Under the pieces are notes generated by a model. That model was not told where the DNA came from. It saw nothing but the letters and a program-made list of their open reading frames with translations, and ran no database searches. Positions 26,701 through 38,117 of a DNA stretch of 64,000 nt are shown here, one piece after another. The translations under genes and the position numbers were made by a program. Where the stretch lies: the NCBI GenBank assembly GCA_023053545.1, contig JAKZAN010000007.1, positions 7,750,001 through 7,814,000 of the forward strand, given 5' to 3'. Origin of the DNA: Lepidurus packardi. Its lineage: Eukaryota > Arthropoda > Branchiopoda > Notostraca > Triopsidae. Numbering within the stretch: position 1 is the stretch's first letter; every line of letters starts with the position of its first letter.

Positions 26701-26956
26701 TCCACGGAAGTAAATCCTCCCAAAGACTAGAGTAAAACATAAAATACACGTTACCAAACCTGGGACCATAAAGTTGAGACTGAATTACCTCTCTAGTTTG
26801 AATAATAGCTTCTGCCTTGCTTCGGCCAACACCAGATAATGTGGCCAGTTCGTCCAACTTTGCTAGGTTAATATCAACTTTGGCTATCACAGCCACCTCC
26901 ATGCCCTGTTTTGAGCCTTGACCTTTTCTCCTCGTCGACGGCGAAATGGAGTTCAT
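23701..26956 (-). CDS. ago: F-box/WD40 protein FBXW7 (archipelago) with N-terminal HhH domain
   Basis: Substrate receptor of the SCF ubiquitin ligase, which recognises phosphodegrons in cyclin E, Myc and Notch in other animals. Twelve exons: 26956-26789, 26726-26584, 26520-26160, 26078-25764, 25664-25530, 25470-25243, 25151-24972, 24910-24729, 24650-24425, 24350-24140, 24072-23968, 23864-23701, giving 805 aa. Residues about 26-86 form two helix-hairpin-helix motifs of ComEA/EEPD1 style ('[15 protein letters not shown]', '[16 protein letters not shown]'), unexpected for this family. A low-complexity Ser/Pro region follows, then the dimerisation segment (about 330-374), the F-box ('[19 protein letters not shown]') and eight WD40 blades. 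The three degron-binding arginines are present ('[10 protein letters not shown]', 'GHTSTVRCM', '[10 protein letters not shown]'). All splice phases agree, so the HhH exons belong to the same reading frame. Confidence 0.93.
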
Positions 26957-28080
26957 TACTAAACAGCACTACTGTTGGTGCACTATTTTATCTTCACATG
27001 AACTACGCGAATGGTCAATAAGATTTGTGGAATGAGGCGAGGTCTCTAATTCGGTTATTACAGCATACAGCAGAATTGGCAAGGCTGGCCCAGTACCAGT
27101 GGCAACAAAGCTTCCCAGATCACAAACAAATGCTTCCTAACGATTTGGTGCGGGAAGATACTACAAAGTTAAGAAACTTGTTAGACTTGTCTTCATGAAA
27201 TACATACATGAAATATATACATGAAATGAAATTCTCAATAAAGTAATTCATTTGTGTGAAACTTACTGGAAATAAAAACTTTTACGTTACGTTAGTGTGC
27301 GAGGATCGCTCCACGCCAGGAAAGAACGTCCCCAGTTTGCCCTTACTCTAGTCCGTTACCAATGTGCTTTCATAATGCCATGACTACACGAGTCATAAGT
27401 GAAAACTTATATACATAAGGTGCACAAAATTGGATTAAAATGCAGGATCCATAAATGAAAATCCAGAGGAAATCGCGGACAGCACCAACTACACCACACC
27501 ACACAATGTCGCACTTTCTATCGATCTACAATTGGATCATCCGATTTAATAATCGTTTCCAACGCATGCTCTCTAACGGCGGGCTAATTCAAAACTATTT
27601 TTACCTGCATTTCTCGGCTTTTTTCAAATAAGAAAATAAGAAAAAAAACTGTATAGATAACCATTATTTCAATCACGTAGTAAGTACGTGAAAAACCAAA
27701 CAAAGCATTTTGTCCTTTTCTTGTTTTTTTCTCTGAGTGTGTTACACTCACTTGTTACTTAGCATATAAATAAAAAAAAAAGAATCCTCAACGTACAAAT
27801 TGAATAGCGCTCAACTCGTGCAAACATATTTTCAATATCCTACGCTGTATGAGAACAGCACGATAATCCACGAGTCCCCATACATGCTGGCGCATGTCCA
27901 ATATAATCGCGCATGGCGCAGACGGAGACCACTTGTCGGAAATCCGCATCTCCCCCCATGATTGCAGGGCATCCCAGCAGCCAAACATGGCGTCGTAGCG
28001 TTGTCAGCCAAAACGAAGTATACGGGCGACAATTTTAATAAACATTATATAATAGCCATCTCACTTACAAGTGGCAAAGT
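26957..28080. promoter_or_regulatory. Divergent intergenic region, FBXW7 / FAM219-like
   Basis: About 1.1 kb between two start codons facing away from each other. No coding exon is recognised, and it should hold both promoters. Open frames on the minus strand near 27788-28032 have no domain resemblance. Confidence 0.5.
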
Positions 28081-28812
28081 ACGATGGACGTTGACGAGCA
28101 ACAAGATAGCGGGATTGATGGTGATTTGAAATCACCGCGATTTCCGCGAACCCACACAGACATTGGCGAGGTGAGTAATTTGTATTGATAGACTCATTGC
28201 CCACTCTATAAAACCACGAAAGTCGACGAAATCGTGAAAGCTTACCCTCATGTTCATACCCGAAATAGTGTATGCATTCTAATTTATGTTGTGTTTACAG
28301 AACGTACTAAATAGCAGCCGCACGTCAAGCGTAAGCAGCTATGCAGCAGACAAAGACGGATCTGAATATAGCACGCCAACTAAAACTACGAGGGATCTGA
28401 ATAGAAAACTAGGTAAATATGGTGCAACTTAGTTAGTCGAGCTCATTTTAAATAATATTTTTCTTTAGAGATACGCATCGCAAAAGCTCGGGGTTTGCAC
28501 TCAAAAGAGCAAAAACAAGGAGCTTGTTTGCTGCCCTTTCAAAGAATCCCAGTGCCTCGCAAAATAGGGCACGTGCTGGGCAACCCTGAAATTTCTCCTT
28601 TGGTAGATTGGCAGTCGGAAAGCAGCGAGTCCGATGATATTGAATTCTTCCCTAGTTCCAAACAGGACAAAAAACAACGGCTTACTGACACATTTAGCGT
28701 GGACAACCTGGAATTGTCTGACGATGATGATCTTAACTTAAATATTGCCCCCTTAATGCCAAATCCCCGATGGAACTGCTGTTCCAGACAATCCAGGTGC
28801 TCACTTATGTAG
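28081..28812 (+). CDS. FAM219-like small acidic protein with CaaX-like end
   Basis: Three exons: 28081-28170, 28301-28412, 28469-28812, giving 181 aa. There is no enzyme domain. The protein is Ser/Asp-rich and probably disordered. The C-terminal third resembles the FAM219 family of unknown function: 'SPLV', a Ser/Asp cluster, 'DDDDLNLNIAPLMPNPRW', then paired cysteines 'NCC'. It ends in the tetrapeptide CSLM, which fits a CaaX prenylation box with methionine last (farnesyl type). Two further cysteines lie just upstream, as in dually lipidated proteins. The FAM219 assignment is by eye and moderate; the membrane-anchor idea is inference. Splice sites are all GT-AG and in phase. Confidence 0.65.
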
Positions 28813-29308
28813 ATTCTATGTAGTTTATCGACCAGCAAAGCCATATATATCTCATGCATGATAATGCCTAACGCCCATATTGCTAAGCATTGCAAAGCTT
28901 CCATTGATAGAAGAAATAAACGTACACTTATATCGGGCAAACGTGTTGGTTTAGCCTAATCACCAAAAATAATAGGTTATAGGTTCCACCGAATATCAGA
29001 AAGCATTACTTGAACGTCAAAGATATCGATATCTTTGACTTACAGATAACTTGCTTGCATGCAAATAGAGAAACGGAGAAAAATAAAGGCTTACGTATGG
29101 AATGACTTTACTATTGGCAATGAGTTGTCATTACAGTTATCAATAATTCACTTTTGCATTGTATTTTAGAGTGCAATAATTCACTCGGAAATGTTACACG
29201 CGGTGATGTAATAATTAACGTATGTCATGTTACAAATTTTCCTTCGTATACCAAACGGAAAAAACGAGTATGATACATTGAATACTTATACGATACATAA
29301 TTTTTTAA
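28813..29308. other. Intergenic with a 24-bp perfect palindrome
   Basis: No gene is seen. A perfect palindrome (half-site GTCAAAGATATC) occupies 29016-29039. Confidence 0.6.
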
Positions 29309-30680
29309 ATGAGGATGAACTGGTTTTCACTAATCTGTATTTTAATAGTGAACCGAGTGTTAGCAATAATGTCAGTGACTAAACGAGAAGCTGTAAATGG
29401 TTGCGCTTCAAATGAAGTCCTTGAAGTCGTGCCGGAGTTGAAATGTGTTGCAAGCTTGCATCAAGCAGGAGACTCCCCGAACGGGCAGCATAACGCATTA
29501 TCTTCTTTAAACCTGGCTTGCAAAACAGAGCTTATTCAAATAGAATATAACACCGTTGATGTCGGCTGGACGGGAGGTTCCTACCTAGTTGTGAAAACGG
29601 AACGAATCTAATCCATATTTCCGAGTATTGCATAGACAAGGTGTTTCAAAGTGACTCACACGAAAGGGTAGAACTACAATTCTACATTACTATTCACTTT
29701 AATTAAAGCTATATTCTTTTAGGCAAAACCGCTAGCATTAATATGTGAATCCGAACTAGAGCACACTCAACTTACAATACAAACACAATGCAACACGACA
29801 AATTGCTACCGCAAGTGTTGTCCTATAGGTTCTATGTTCGATCCGGAAACGGATTCTTCATGCAAACTCAATCAATTGGTTGCAGATGGATGTCAAGATG
29901 ACGAAAAAGCTATTATAAAAGAAAAGATACGTAGCAGCTTAACCATTTTAGATGCGGAAAACATCAAAATCATTTATGGCAACATCTGCCCAGAATATAG
30001 TGAGAGAAAATTTTGTAACATTAACAAGGCCAACATTACATTAACAGAAAGACATGGTCATTCAATCACGAAATATCTCCATCCGTGCGCACAAGTTTTG
30101 CTTTGACTATGACAGCAATACTCAAAGCACTGTAGTAATTGCTTGTTTAAAAATTCAAACTAGCAATCCCGAAATGTTGTCCAGCTGGCCAGGCTTTGAA
30201 TTCCAATGGCAATTGCAAGCTGCCGTCTGCCCAAGCCAGGAATCGCAATACCTCTCTGCATTTTCCTTATGTGGCCAGTTCGACTGATACATACTACTTA
30301 CTAAACTCTGCCTACGTCGAAGAGCTTCCCAACATGGACATTAGTCAATGCAATGGAAACGATATAGTAACGATTGTGGATACGCGAATTCGGATAGTTC
30401 AAAAAGCCTGGCAGTATTCCCCGAATCAACCTTGTCAATAGAGTAAAGGGGCGGAGCTTAAACCGCTAAATAATTAATTACTCGGTTAATATGCATAACT
30501 GACATAAAGGTTCTTTAGCCAGAACACTTCACTTTGGTCTGTTGTATAACATATTTTTTTTTTGAATTTTTTTAGACCTTACTACCCCTTTACTATTTGT
30601 CATACTCGTTTGCAAACGAAACGTTTCGAAAATGTTACAAAAGAAAAATTACAAACGGCGATCCATCTTTTCGGAAAGGT
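29309..30680 (+). pseudogene. Broken methuselah-like receptor lacking TM1-TM6
   Basis: Begins with a signal-peptide-like ATG frame and continues as a methuselah-type ectodomain: 'ISEYCIDK', then 'CYRKCCPIGSMF' and 'HKFCFDYDSN' correspond to cysteine motifs of the intact receptors. The frame breaks at about 29596 and again at about 30060-30090, with a further shift at about 30190-30290. After the ectodomain, 30570-30680 carries an acceptor-like pyrimidine tract. It then reads 'LLFVILVCKRNV', which matches the end of TM7 in the other receptors. The exons for TM1 to TM6 are missing. I therefore read it as an internally deleted, frame-broken paralogue. An unusual single-pass gene seems less likely because of the breaks. 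Confidence 0.75.
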
Positions 30681-31409
30681 AGGCTATCTGTTACGGAACA
30701 GACCGTAAGACCGGTTTTCCTACACAACCACACCGAAACTAGCCGTACGCCCTCCCTATACATAGGTATAAGCACATATGTATAGGGGATCGCGAAACCA
30801 CCTCCCCCTTCTTCCTGCAAAACTGGGGAAAAAACGAGAGTTCCATTGAAGAAGTGATGACAAACATTCCTACTAGGCGTATTGTTATAGTTTTGTTCCT
30901 CAACTTTCAATTCCGTTATATTCTTATGTATGTGGCGATAAAGTAGTAGATCGAGAACCGAACCCAATGTTACTAGAGCAGTTTCCTCCATTTCGCAACA
31001 CGTCTCCGCTTCGATAGTGAAACGGAGAGAAACAGGGTATTTGGGTCAGCTCAAGACCTAAACACACACTCTCGCATATTTCCGTGACATGCTTATCTCC
31101 TAACAGCAAAATTGCCGGGTAAACGCACAATGCCTAAAACGAAACTTACTGAAATTTTTAATTGCATTTTCTCCCGTTAACTACAAAAGCCATACTGCAA
31201 TAAAATTCGTGATACCTGCCGTATCTGAGTAATAAATTTTGAAACATGACAGCGCAAATACATCAAATCCACTGGACACTTGTAAAATTATACATATAGA
31301 AGGTACTACAATGAAAAAACTAACAAGAAAATGATTGAACTAACAAGTAAATTGACTGAAACAAAAACGGCGAATAATCTAACAAGAAAATTAGAAAATT
31401 ACAGGTTAA
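30681..31409. other. No gene recognised
   Basis: Intergenic sequence between the broken receptor and the right arm of the inverted duplication. Confidence 0.5.
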
Positions 31410-32524
31410 TCACAACCTGACGAGCGGGGGTTTCATGACGAAATACTGCACTGGGAGCAGAGAAAAGTCACACAGAAGAATTATTAGTGAAAGTCTGTGA
31501 CGTTTGTAAGTTCTTATCGTAAAAGAGGTAGGACTTTCGTTTTAAAATCGGTCTTGTCGTCAGAAGAAAAGAGCTCGCCCCAAGGGCAAAACCAGCTGGC
31601 GTTCCTTCTCGACACGTAGCAGTTTTCATTCTCTCATCCTCGCGCACAGTGCATTCAAGGATTCCCGGATTCCGCTCAAAGTGCGTCGGTCATTCTGGTT
31701 TCTTTCTTGTCGGGGGTTTGGGAATTATACTTCAGATGGTGTGTAAATATTCATGGCTCTCGGCCCCATCATTTAAAGACAAGAACGTGTTGGGTGAACT
31801 ATTAGTGCAGTTAAGTGATTGACCTTATCGTTGGAGGATATGCTTCAGTGTCCCTAAAGCTCTGCAGATTTTATAGTTTGCGGAATAGTTTGTGAGAAGA
31901 ACGTTTCAATTCTGTTTTGTTTGTTGTTCAAACTCGGTGTTTGGCTCGGATCTACCTTGCCAAACCAGTAAGTCTTCTTTTCTGCTTGTACTGTGCGTGA
32001 TTATTCGTATGGTTCTGGAGGCATCACATCTTTCGCTTTTGTAAACTTTGGGCATTGCAGTTTTCCGAACTTTTCGTTCTACAGGTCCGGGTTTAAGCAA
32101 ACAAATTTGGAACAGGGTATTCCCGGGCTCGTCACGCGAATGTGCACGGAACATTAAAGTTATTCCTTTTTTGAAGCTTCCGGTCGTTTCTTCTTAATTA
32201 TCATGATTACACAACGCCCTATGACCTTCGCATTTTAAAAAGCACCTTTAAATTAGTCCACCTACAGCTAGGAATGATGGGATGGGCAGTGTAAAAATCG
32301 TCACTACAGTAGTAAATTTGTTCAACGGGAAATAGAACCATAAAGAATGAATCGGCTTTATCTCGGTTTGACGCAGCACTTTTCTAACTTAACCGCTTGA
32401 TAAAATAATTTCGCAAGCCATCACTGTAACGTTTCTCATTTTTCCGCCATCTACATGTGTCACTAAAAATTCATTCAATTATTTCGCCTTTCTTGTTTAG
32501 ATTAAACAGTATTTTACTGGCACC

Positions 32525-35500
32525 ATGGCCAAGGACTGGGTAATATTCATGTCGGTTACGCTGACTATATGGCAGTTTGGTTTAGTTTACTCTGAAACAG
32601 AGGATCATGTCGAAACATTAGAGATCCGAAAATGTTGTCCAATGAACCAAGTATGGGACATACGAAATAGTAGTTGTGAATCTGTGAAATCCGGTGAAGA
32701 ATTCCACGGCAATTTGGAAGAACTTATACCATGGCCTCTGCCCCAAGAAGATCACAAAGTGATTGTAGGAAATACTTGCCCAGAAGGGACTTTATTACAG
32801 TTTCTGAACCCTCGGGATCCGCTCCAGGATTATGCTGAACTAAACGATGGAATATTTCTGACGAACAAAGCGGTCCTACTCAACTCTACCCAATTCTGCC
32901 TAGATCGAGTTGACACTCAACATAAAGTAATCGTGATGGCCTGTCTGGAGCCGAGTTGGACGCAATTGCACTCTTCACACCACAAGATTCATATTAACAA
33001 ATGCTGTGAACAGGGTCTGAGTTACGTTGCTACGGCCGTGAATTCTACAAATCCCTCATGTGAACCAGCGGCCCATGAATGGTCGCCACCAGGCGTAGTT
33101 AGCAGCAAGCGCGAAATACTTCAGGTTTTCGAAGAAGACTGGCAGATTTCTTACGAATTTCCAAAATGTTCTGCCGACGAAGAATTGTTTCACTATTTCG
33201 TTGAAGACGTTACTGACCAAAGAAGCAGAATTACCCTACATGGCGACGGCCAATTGTATGTAAGTAAGTTCAACGCGCTGCACAACCGAAGCAAATTTTG
33301 CATGGACGATACCACCCAAGATAATGTAAAGCATACCGTGGTTCAAGTATGCTACAAAAACCCTTGCAAAAACAAAACCTGCATACGCAGATGCTGCCCT
33401 GAAGGTTTTCTTATGAACGAAGTGTCCGCCGCTTGTGATATCCCAACGTCAGACCCACTCGATGCACTTGAGATTAAAGATGCAAATGGAAACCCAATAG
33501 AGCCTAGTAACATCACGACGCACTATATCCATAACAATAAGCCTGACTGTATCGGTTATATGAATTGGCTTAATCCTTCAAACACGAAAGATGATAACTT
33601 TTATATTACCCAGTCTGGGAATATATACGTGCCCTTTTACAAGAAAAAGGATGCCGAAATTGAAGACTACTGTGTAGATTACTTTGGAGCAAACAATTCT
33701 TTCAAACAAGTAAGCACACATTGCGAATTTTGTCAGCCAAAAAGCAAAGCTTTCTTGTGGCTTTAACGTCTAATTATTTTATGTTTACTATAGATAAATG
33801 CCCTCATTTGCTTTCCACTAGTGAAGGAAGATTCGGAAGACGTGAAGATGGCATTAGCTGTGTACCCCTATTTCATGCTCTTCTCATCCGTATTTTTATT
33901 CGCTACATTTTTCGTCTATGCAATTTTACCTGAACTACAAAATCTGCACGGCATGACTATCATGTGCCACGTCTTCAGTCTCCTTATAACGTACTTGTGC
34001 TTGGGAATTGTGCAGCTAACAGGAGGAGAGCAGACAAACTGCGTGATTATCGGTAACTTTTGCAAGCTCTCATTGAAAGTCTCTTCTTAGATTTACGTAA
34101 GATTTAAGTTACAGTCACATTTTTTTATCATTATAGCGGTGACTATCCACTTCTTCTTCCTCTCGGCCTTTACGTGGATGGGGACTATGGGTTTTGACTT
34201 GTTTTGGACGTTTAGGTAAGTACTTGTTTAGAACCAATCTTTTTTTTGTTTCCAACTTCTTTGCTAATCTATTCAATAACTTGACTTACTGGCCTTACCC
34301 ATTAGAAATGCAAGGGAAATTATTACAAGTTTGCTATAAAAGGATGACGTCAGCAAGTTACCTCAATCTAAAACGCTATTCGCATAAACTAATAACCTTT
34401 CCAAACGGAAACAATGTAAACTAACTGCGGTTGGATTTGGAGGTTTGGGGTATCAACTAACAACGTTACAGTCGAACTAATCTACGTCACCTTATCGAAA
34501 CCAAACTTCCTTTGAAAGGCGCTCCCAATAACATCCGCTAGAAAGAAAACCAAAAACGTTTCAAACTTCCGTGACAAAACCGTTAACAAAAAGAAATTTA
34601 CTTCAGCAAAACTTTTCCTAATCATTTCCTATCCAGTTTACGCAACACTCAAAATGTATACCTAAAAAGTATACTACAATGCAAAGTATAAGAGTAAAAG
34701 ATCAAAGTATAATAGTAAAAGATCAAAGTATAAGAGTAAAAGATCAAAGTATAAGAGTAAAGGTATACGAGCAATTGCAAAATATCTTAACCCCTTCTTT
34801 AACGTACAACGCATGGGGCACGAAACAAGCATGCATATGTGAAAATAAGCCAGACTCTCACTAGCATCACGTTTGAGTTTGCAAATGAAGTACTTATCCC
34901 CCCCCCCCCCCCCCACCACCCCGCAAAAAGAATTGCACGGATTTTCTGAGGAAAAATAAAGAAATGGAAGTCTGGCGAGTCCATCTGTTTCTTTCTTTGT
35001 CCCTGCATACAGATATGGGTCCGGGGAAGATCAGCATTTTTGGAATAACATACTTAGCGGCAATCCCCCAGAAGTGATTCCTATGAAGCCTCTTAAAGAA
35101 ACCGTTTCAGTCTCTTCTTCTTCAACTGAAACTGTTGATGCCACCACGACTCCAAACCCAAATGCAAAGCAAACGGGGTGAGTGCTGACGCCGTTATCTT
35201 TTAGCAACTCCCTCTAGCGTAATTGACACGGTGGAGGTGACGCCTTGGTTGTCTGTAGCTTGGCTCTTTTTAGTATGGATCAAGTTGCTTAGGTGTCTCG
35301 TTATCTGTAGTCCTAATTTACTCCTGTCAGCGTAAATGAATGTATATTTTATATTGCACTTTGCAGTGGGATGCGAGTTCGCCGAGCAGGGCAAGAGCGT
35401 CACGTACGACGGTTTATCAAATATTCGGTCTTTGCATGGGGTGTGCCATTTATCATTGTAGCCATTGGACAGGTCCTTGATCACATTAAGGATCTTCCAG

Positions 35501-36257
35501 ATTGGGTTATCACCCCCGAATTTGGGCTCGACAGGTGTTGGTTTGCTGGTATGAATTAACTTGAGCATCAAATGCATAGATTATAACCGATATTGATATT
35601 TAGAGAGAGCGGGAAAAGTGGCCATTCTGTGCTACTTCTACGGGCCAATTGCAGTAATATTATTCTGCAATTTGATCTTCTTCATATCAACAGCGATTCG
35701 CTTATACCACGCTAATAAAGATTCTAATATGGCTACCAGAAACAGTAGAGCAAAGCAAAGGTACGTGACATCCCGATAGAAAACACTTCCAAGAATGATG
35801 ATCAGAATAATTGGAACATTTTATATTTATTAGGTTTCGTGTGGTACTAAGTGTGTCGGTTTTGATGGGCGTCACCTGGGTTTTGGAAGTAATATCATGG
35901 GCAGTTGGCGGCGAAAACTATTACTGGATGCCTACCGACATCTTGAATATCTTGCAGGCTGTGCTGATCTTTGTTATCTTCGTTTGCAAGCAGAAAGTAG
36001 TGCGCTTACTATACCGTCGCTGTCTTCCTCTTCTAAACGCATGGCGTTCCATTGCTCCCGAATGTATGGCATGCTATTGCTGCGACAAGTACGCCACAAG
36101 AGACACGAGCACTATACGTGGATCCACTTCGAATAGGCGCAAAATTAGCGCGAGTGCGACAACAGTTCAGACTCATGTCAGGGAATCCAGTCTGGAACGC
36201 GATACAGTTGATAAAGGCGTTATTACCTTGACTGATATATCATCTTCTCAAGTTTAA
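32525..36257 (+). CDS. Methuselah-like GPCR, copy 2
   Basis: Secretin-type receptor, inverted twin of the gene at 881-4493. Seven coding exons: 32525-33709, 33794-34052, 34137-34215, 35013-35177, 35367-35548, 35604-35760, 35834-36257, giving 816 aa. The signal peptide, the ectodomain with the same CC-motif pattern and seven membrane helices are intact, including 'GMTIMCHVFSLLIT' (TM2), 'FLSAFTWMGTMGFDLFW' (TM3), 'FAWGVPFIIVAIGQ' (TM4) and 'VLMGVTWVLEVISWAVGG' (TM6-TM7). Exon 4 encodes the Ser/Thr-rich second intracellular loop. Intron 3 (34216-35012) is enlarged by a 21-bp tandem repeat and a run of 17 C. The C-terminal tail keeps the segment lost in copy 1. No inactivating change seen. Confidence 0.9.
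34681..34762. repeat. Tandem repeat, about 21-bp unit, in intron 3
   Basis: About four copies of a unit resembling 'agagtaaaagatcaaagtat', with one variant copy. It lies inside intron 3 of receptor copy 2; the corresponding intron of copy 1 lacks it. A run of 17 C follows at 34898-34914. Confidence 0.8.
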
Positions 36258-36420
36258 GTAACAAGTTTGATTGCTGTTATGGGAATCTCAAATTTCTCTA
36301 CTTGACTCTTCTATTTGCCAAATCGTCCGAGAGAATTACCAGCAGTAGTCTACTGGTCTTGTGTTATGTTTTCATAGTTTCTAAAATCCAGTTTATCATT
36401 TAACGAGTATGTATTGTAAA

Positions 36421-38117
36421 ATTATTGGATATGCCTTTTTTTACTTTTCCTAATTGAATACAAGTTATATACCACAATTTCTCGCGTATGAGTACGTCAT
36501 GGTATTACCCCGGTAGATTGGTTATACCTAAAGATGTTATACCACTATAACAAAAATAGGTGCCAAAACCGCCCACACTGCGTTGTTGATCAAATATCAT
36601 GAACAGCAATGTTCCTGATCAACAATGATCGAAACAATTATGACTATTCGAAATTCCGGACCAAAATTAGTTACTTGACTGTTTAGATTGTCGTCGTCCA
36701 ACCCCGAACCAAAAGCCTGCTGGGTATGGCCCTGGTTTACATAACCCATCTCTCGTCAGTCGCGTCCGCAACAATAAGCGGTGCGGACTGCTTCAGCCCA
36801 GACTGAAGTTAAAACAGAGCAATAAACAAGTCCCACACACAAACATTTCACCCCAAACAGGCGCTGACCAGTATCAACAAAAGTAAAGCTCCGCACCATA
36901 ATCCCTCTACCATGTTCTGCTGACAAGTTCTTACTGCGCAATAACCACAGTAATATGCTGTAGAAGAAAAAGCGAGTTATACAGACTCGAGAATTCAAGC
37001 TCGGCATATGTCTTTCAATTCAGAAGTCCTCTATCGCACCCAGTAAGCCCCAAAACCTAGCACGGGCCAGCGAAACAAACCTGTAAAAATTTGGTGAGTT
37101 GATAGCACTTGAAAACACAGTCGTTTCGCGTTTGGTTCGCATTTCGGAGAAATTTTAATACAACTTGATAGAATTTGATACACTTGGTAGCAGTTGATAG
37201 ATTTTGACTGGACGTCTTTTAGGCTCATTCAAGTCCGTTTTTCTTTTCTGTATCAAAAGTTTTGGGGTTACCGAATGCCATTGTCCTCCTTGTTAGTTTT
37301 TTTCTGAGAAAAAAATAGTCTTACGGCAGGTCATGTTTTGTTAACAACGTGGTAAAAAAAGTCCAGAAGAGAAGTGACCTCTGTGACAGTAAGTAGAGCT
37401 CCAGAAGTGAATGACATTTCGGGCTGCAAACGACAGCTATGGCAAGTTGTTATATTTTCTTTAGAAATTAAATCTTATCTGGATTTTCAATCTTGGCTTC
37501 CTAACAAGAACACCGCCTTATCTAGGACCGAGTGTTCCTAACAGCATATAGATAAGATACCGAAGGTCAATCTATACTAACACAAGAGAAGCCTTCTTCC
37601 TGCAATCGCAGAACTTTTGCAAACCGAACATCTGCTGGATAGCAAGCAAATCAAACGCATTCTTAGAAACAGCTAGAAGTACGAAGACCAAAAGTCAAAA
37701 GCTTGACTTACTTTCTCATTTTTTTTTGTAAGTTTTAAGCATCAACCTTGCGTCGCAGCACTTGACGTTGACAATTTTGTCTTTGAATCTCATGCAAATA
37801 CAGGTATAGCTAATTACAGCAATAAATAGACGTATGTGTATGTGCCTGTATGCAATATACCCGATGAACCTGAAAAAGATTGATAAATGTTAGACACTGG
37901 AAAAATTTTCACCATTCATCCCATTTTAAGGCCATTGTTTGGGTTGAAATAAAGGTGGCAACCATCAGCAAAGCCGACAAGAAGTTGACTAGAAAGTCGC
38001 TTGGCAACGCCACTGTGGGCATGCAGGAAATATTGGAAATGTGCAACGATTGGGTCACGTTTGAACTGCTTATAAGGCTCAGAAAGACCTACTAAGTACA
38101 TTAGCAGCCAAAAAGTT
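36421..38117. other. Flank with a duplicated promoter-like block
   Basis: No intact gene. About 36690-37025 matches about 39080-39460, just upstream of the third receptor, in the same orientation, so it looks like a copy of that receptor's upstream region. The receptor it once preceded is now decayed (see 38118-39050). An inverted repeat around 36582-36624 is also visible. Confidence 0.5.

Larger units (their letters stand above)
31410..36420. repeat. Right arm of large inverted duplication
   Basis: Plus-strand counterpart of about 715-5120. The match covers the 5' flank (with about 350 bp at 31890-32240 having no partner), the receptor gene with introns, and about 160 nt of 3' flank ending near 36420. 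Confidence 0.85.

Noticed and set aside
27788..28032. Two minus-strand 66-codon frames upstream of the FAM219-like gene
   Set aside because: No similarity or splice logic; they lie in the likely divergent promoter region.
34898..34914. Run of 17 C as a functional element
   Set aside because: Simple homopolymer in an intron that is absent from the twin gene; probably neutral and prone to sequencing error.
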